A stretch of DNA of 14,654 nucleotides from an uncultured Oscillospiraceae bacterium (lineage in GTDB: Bacteria > Bacillota > Clostridia > Oscillospirales > Acutalibacteraceae), in contig UREO01000037.1 in the NCBI GenBank assembly GCA_900546895.1, forward strand, positions 1-14,654, given 5' to 3'. Positions 13,521 through 14,654 of the stretch are shown one piece after another. The notes beneath the pieces are model-generated. The model was not told the origin of the DNA, ran no database searches, and saw only the letters and a list, made by a program, of their open reading frames with translations. The stretch's first letter is position 1; each line of letters begins with the position of its first letter. A program made the translations under genes and the position numbers.

Positions 13521-13940
13521 TTAAAGCTCAAGCATATCCATTGCCTCGGCTATGCTTTCTTCTGTCAAATTGGAATTGAAGTCATTCCAGCGTTTACTGT
13601 CCCAAATTTCCGCCCGGCTTGACGTACCGATGAAGGTCACGTCCTTTGTAAGCTGCGCGTGGTCGCGCAGGACCTGCGGAATGAGGATACGCCCCTGCTT
13701 GTCCGGTTCGACTTCCGCCGCGCCGGAAAAGAAAAAACGCTGAAGGCCTCTCGCTTTGGAAATCGGCATTGCCCTTACCTTTTCCTGAAGCCTTGTCCAC
13801 TCCTCGGGTGAAAGCACAAACAGACAGCCGTCCAGCCCTTTTGTGATGTAAAAATGCTCGCCCAGATCCTCACGGAATCTGGCCGGAACGATCACACGGC
13901 CTTTCGCGTCTATATTATGTTGGTACTCGCCGATCAACAT
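13521..13940 (-). CDS. mraZ: Transcriptional regulator MraZ
   Basis: MraZ is a ring-forming DNA-binding protein with two SpoVT-AbrB-like halves that usually controls its own dcw operon. The first half carries NIDAKGRVIVPARFRE (about residues 8-23) and the second VEPDKQGRILIPQVLRDH, the two D-x-K/Q-G-R signatures. From the ATG at 13940 the protein starts with the canonical MLIGEYQHNIDAKGR and has 139 residues, the usual length. A GTG at 13967 would add nine residues not typical of the family. The ribosome site is weak (AAAGTGG) and coincides with an extra copy of the MraZ box core. Four phased operator repeats lie just upstream (13978-14013), consistent with autoregulation. Confidence 0.96.
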   Translation of the reverse strand: MLIGEYQHNIDAKGRVIVPARFREDLGEHFYITKGLDGCLFVLSPEEWTRLQEKVRAMPISKARGLQRFFFSGAAEVEPDKQGRILIPQVLRDHAQLTKDVTFIGTSSRAEIWDSKRWNDFNSNLTEESIAEAMDMLEL

Positions 13941-13977
13941 TGCAAGCCACTTTTCGGGCAAAAGCACATCTTGAAAA

Positions 13978-14013
13978 CCACTTTGTGCTACTTGCCCCCA
14001 CCTTTCACCACTT
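13978..14013 (-). promoter_or_regulatory. MraZ operator: four direct repeats at 10-bp spacing
   Basis: On the minus strand, reading towards mraZ, the cores are AAGTGG, AGGTGG, AAGTAG and AAGTGG, starting exactly every 10 bp. MraZ proteins are known to bind clustered GTGG-type direct repeats one helical turn apart upstream of their own gene. The array covers the predicted transcription start and early transcribed region, so binding should block transcription. A fifth AAGTGG (13952-13947) overlaps the mraZ ribosome site 31 bp away. Confidence 0.8.
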
Positions 14014-14021
14014 GTGTTTTG

Positions 14022-14050
14022 ATTATAGCGTATTTATTTTTAAAATGCAA
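14022..14050 (-). promoter_or_regulatory. mraZ (dcw operon) promoter
   Basis: TTGCAT (14050-14045) and a perfect TATAAT (14027-14022) are separated by 17 nt, a near-consensus sigma-A promoter. Transcription would start near 14015, directly at the upstream edge of the MraZ repeats. Confidence 0.85.
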
Positions 14051-14119
14051 CTGTTATTTTTTTAATTATGTCAACCAAATTCCCTTGTTTTCGCATATAA
14101 AATCCTATATTGGTGCAGC

Positions 14120-14155
14120 AAAAAAACCACGATACAAGATCTTGTACCGTGGTTT
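14120..14155 (-). terminator. Rho-independent terminator of the upstream coiled-coil gene
   Basis: A 15-bp stem with one G-U pair (minus strand AAACCACGGTACAAG / CTTGTATCGTGGTTT) runs into a T-tract of seven. It lies 22 nt after the stop codon of the gene at 14178 and isolates it from the mraZ promoter. Confidence 0.93.
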
Positions 14156-14177
14156 ATGAGTAATTGGAAAAATTTGT

Positions 14178-14651
14178 TTAATTTTGACCGGAACGCTGGG
14201 ACGCTTTAATATTCTGCCTGGTCTGGCGAAGCTCCGCAAGGTTGGCGGCAAGACCGTCGTCCGTGCGTTTCATCAGATCGTCTATGTAATCGTTGGAGGC
14301 CTTGCGCATTTCCCGGAATTTCGCCTGCGCCTGACTGAGCAGGTCGTTGGCCTTCTGCTGTGCCTGTTTGACGATTTCATCCTGATTCACCATCGCCTTG
14401 GCACGTTCCTCTGCCACACGTACGACGGTCTCGGCCTCGCGCTTTGCGTCGCTGATGATCTGCGCGCGGTCCGCACAGATTGCCTTTGCCTGCCGGATTT
14501 CCTGCGGAAGGCTTTCGCGGATTTCATCAAGGATCTGTTTTACCTCGTCGCCGTCCAGCACCGCGCGTCCACGGCTGAGGGGAAGGCTCCAGGCCTTCTC
14601 TACCATATCGTACAGCTCGTCGATTAAATCTTCGGTGTTTAACTCACTCAT
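14178..14651 (-). CDS. Coiled-coil protein of unknown function (ATP synthase subunit b/H-like or DivIVA-like)
   Basis: A 157-residue, highly charged soluble protein. After a short start (MSELNTEDLIDELYDMVEKA) it is almost wholly helical. From about residue 48 to 150 the pattern of Ala, Glu, Lys and Gln (for example AKREAETVVRVAEERAKAM, ANDLLSQAQAKFREM) predicts a long coiled coil. Such strings draw automatic labels like 'V-type ATPase subunit H', 'F0 subunit b' or 'DivIVA', which reflect composition rather than proven function. There is no membrane segment, so it is not a true F0 b subunit. The ATG at 14651 is 3 nt from the window edge, so its ribosome site, and possibly an earlier start, are not visible. 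It has its own terminator and is not in the mraZ operon. Confidence 0.75.
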   Translation of the reverse strand: MSELNTEDLIDELYDMVEKAWSLPLSRGRAVLDGDEVKQILDEIRESLPQEIRQAKAICADRAQIISDAKREAETVVRVAEERAKAMVNQDEIVKQAQQKANDLLSQAQAKFREMRKASNDYIDDLMKRTDDGLAANLAELRQTRQNIKASQRSGQN

Positions 14652-14654
14652 CGT

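Noticed and set aside
1..14654. CRISPR arrays, tRNA or rRNA genes, insertion sequences, prophage or attachment sites
   Set aside because: No spaced long repeats, no tRNA-like cloverleaf or rRNA sequence, no transposase or integrase frames, and base composition is even across the genes.

Overview
The window is a division and cell wall (dcw) cluster of a Firmicute, read entirely from the minus strand. Family-level sequence features point to class Clostridia, probably the Oscillospiraceae/Ruminococcaceae side: Gram-positive style Shine-Dalgarno sites (GGAGG, GGGGG), an FtsI/SpoVD protein with two PASTA domains, a DivIB-type FtsQ, and a non-standard FtsZ tail. The taxonomic call is inference from gene content and was not checked against a database.

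In transcription order (right to left): a coiled-coil protein of unknown role (14651-14178) ends in a strong terminator. Next come the mraZ promoter and a four-copy, 10-bp-periodic MraZ operator. The main run is then mraZ, rsmH, ftsL, a class B PBP (spoVD/ftsI), a short degenerate Mur-ligase-like protein, mraY, ftsW, murG, murA, ftsQ/divIB and ftsZ, closed by a strong terminator at about 1965-1996. Likely internal promoters sit before mraY and ftsZ, and a terminator-like hairpin lies between ftsL and spoVD. Downstream are three genes outside the cluster: a CorA-type divalent cation transporter with its own promoter and a roughly 100-nt leader, a fumarate hydratase beta subunit without its alpha subunit alongside, and the first 53 codons of a cation diffusion facilitator transporter cut by the window edge.

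The genes form one pathway. MurA starts UDP-MurNAc synthesis. MraY and MurG make lipid I and lipid II. FtsW polymerises glycan and the PBP cross-links it. FtsL and FtsQ scaffold that pair, FtsZ positions the machine, and MraZ probably controls transcription of the operon. None of the four ATP-dependent Mur ligases (murC, D, E, F) is here, nor are murB, ddl or ftsA. At the usual murE/murF position sits only a 169-residue Mur-ligase-like relic whose P-loop lysine is replaced by histidine.

The two most interesting places are that relic and the corA leader. The leader can encode a small GTG-started peptide beginning V/M-K-P-D-P, reminiscent of the MgtL leader peptide of enterobacterial Mg2+ transporters, and it can form a hairpin that would hide the corA ribosome binding site. 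The rest is a conventional, though rearranged, dcw cluster; I do not see a wholly new multi-gene system.
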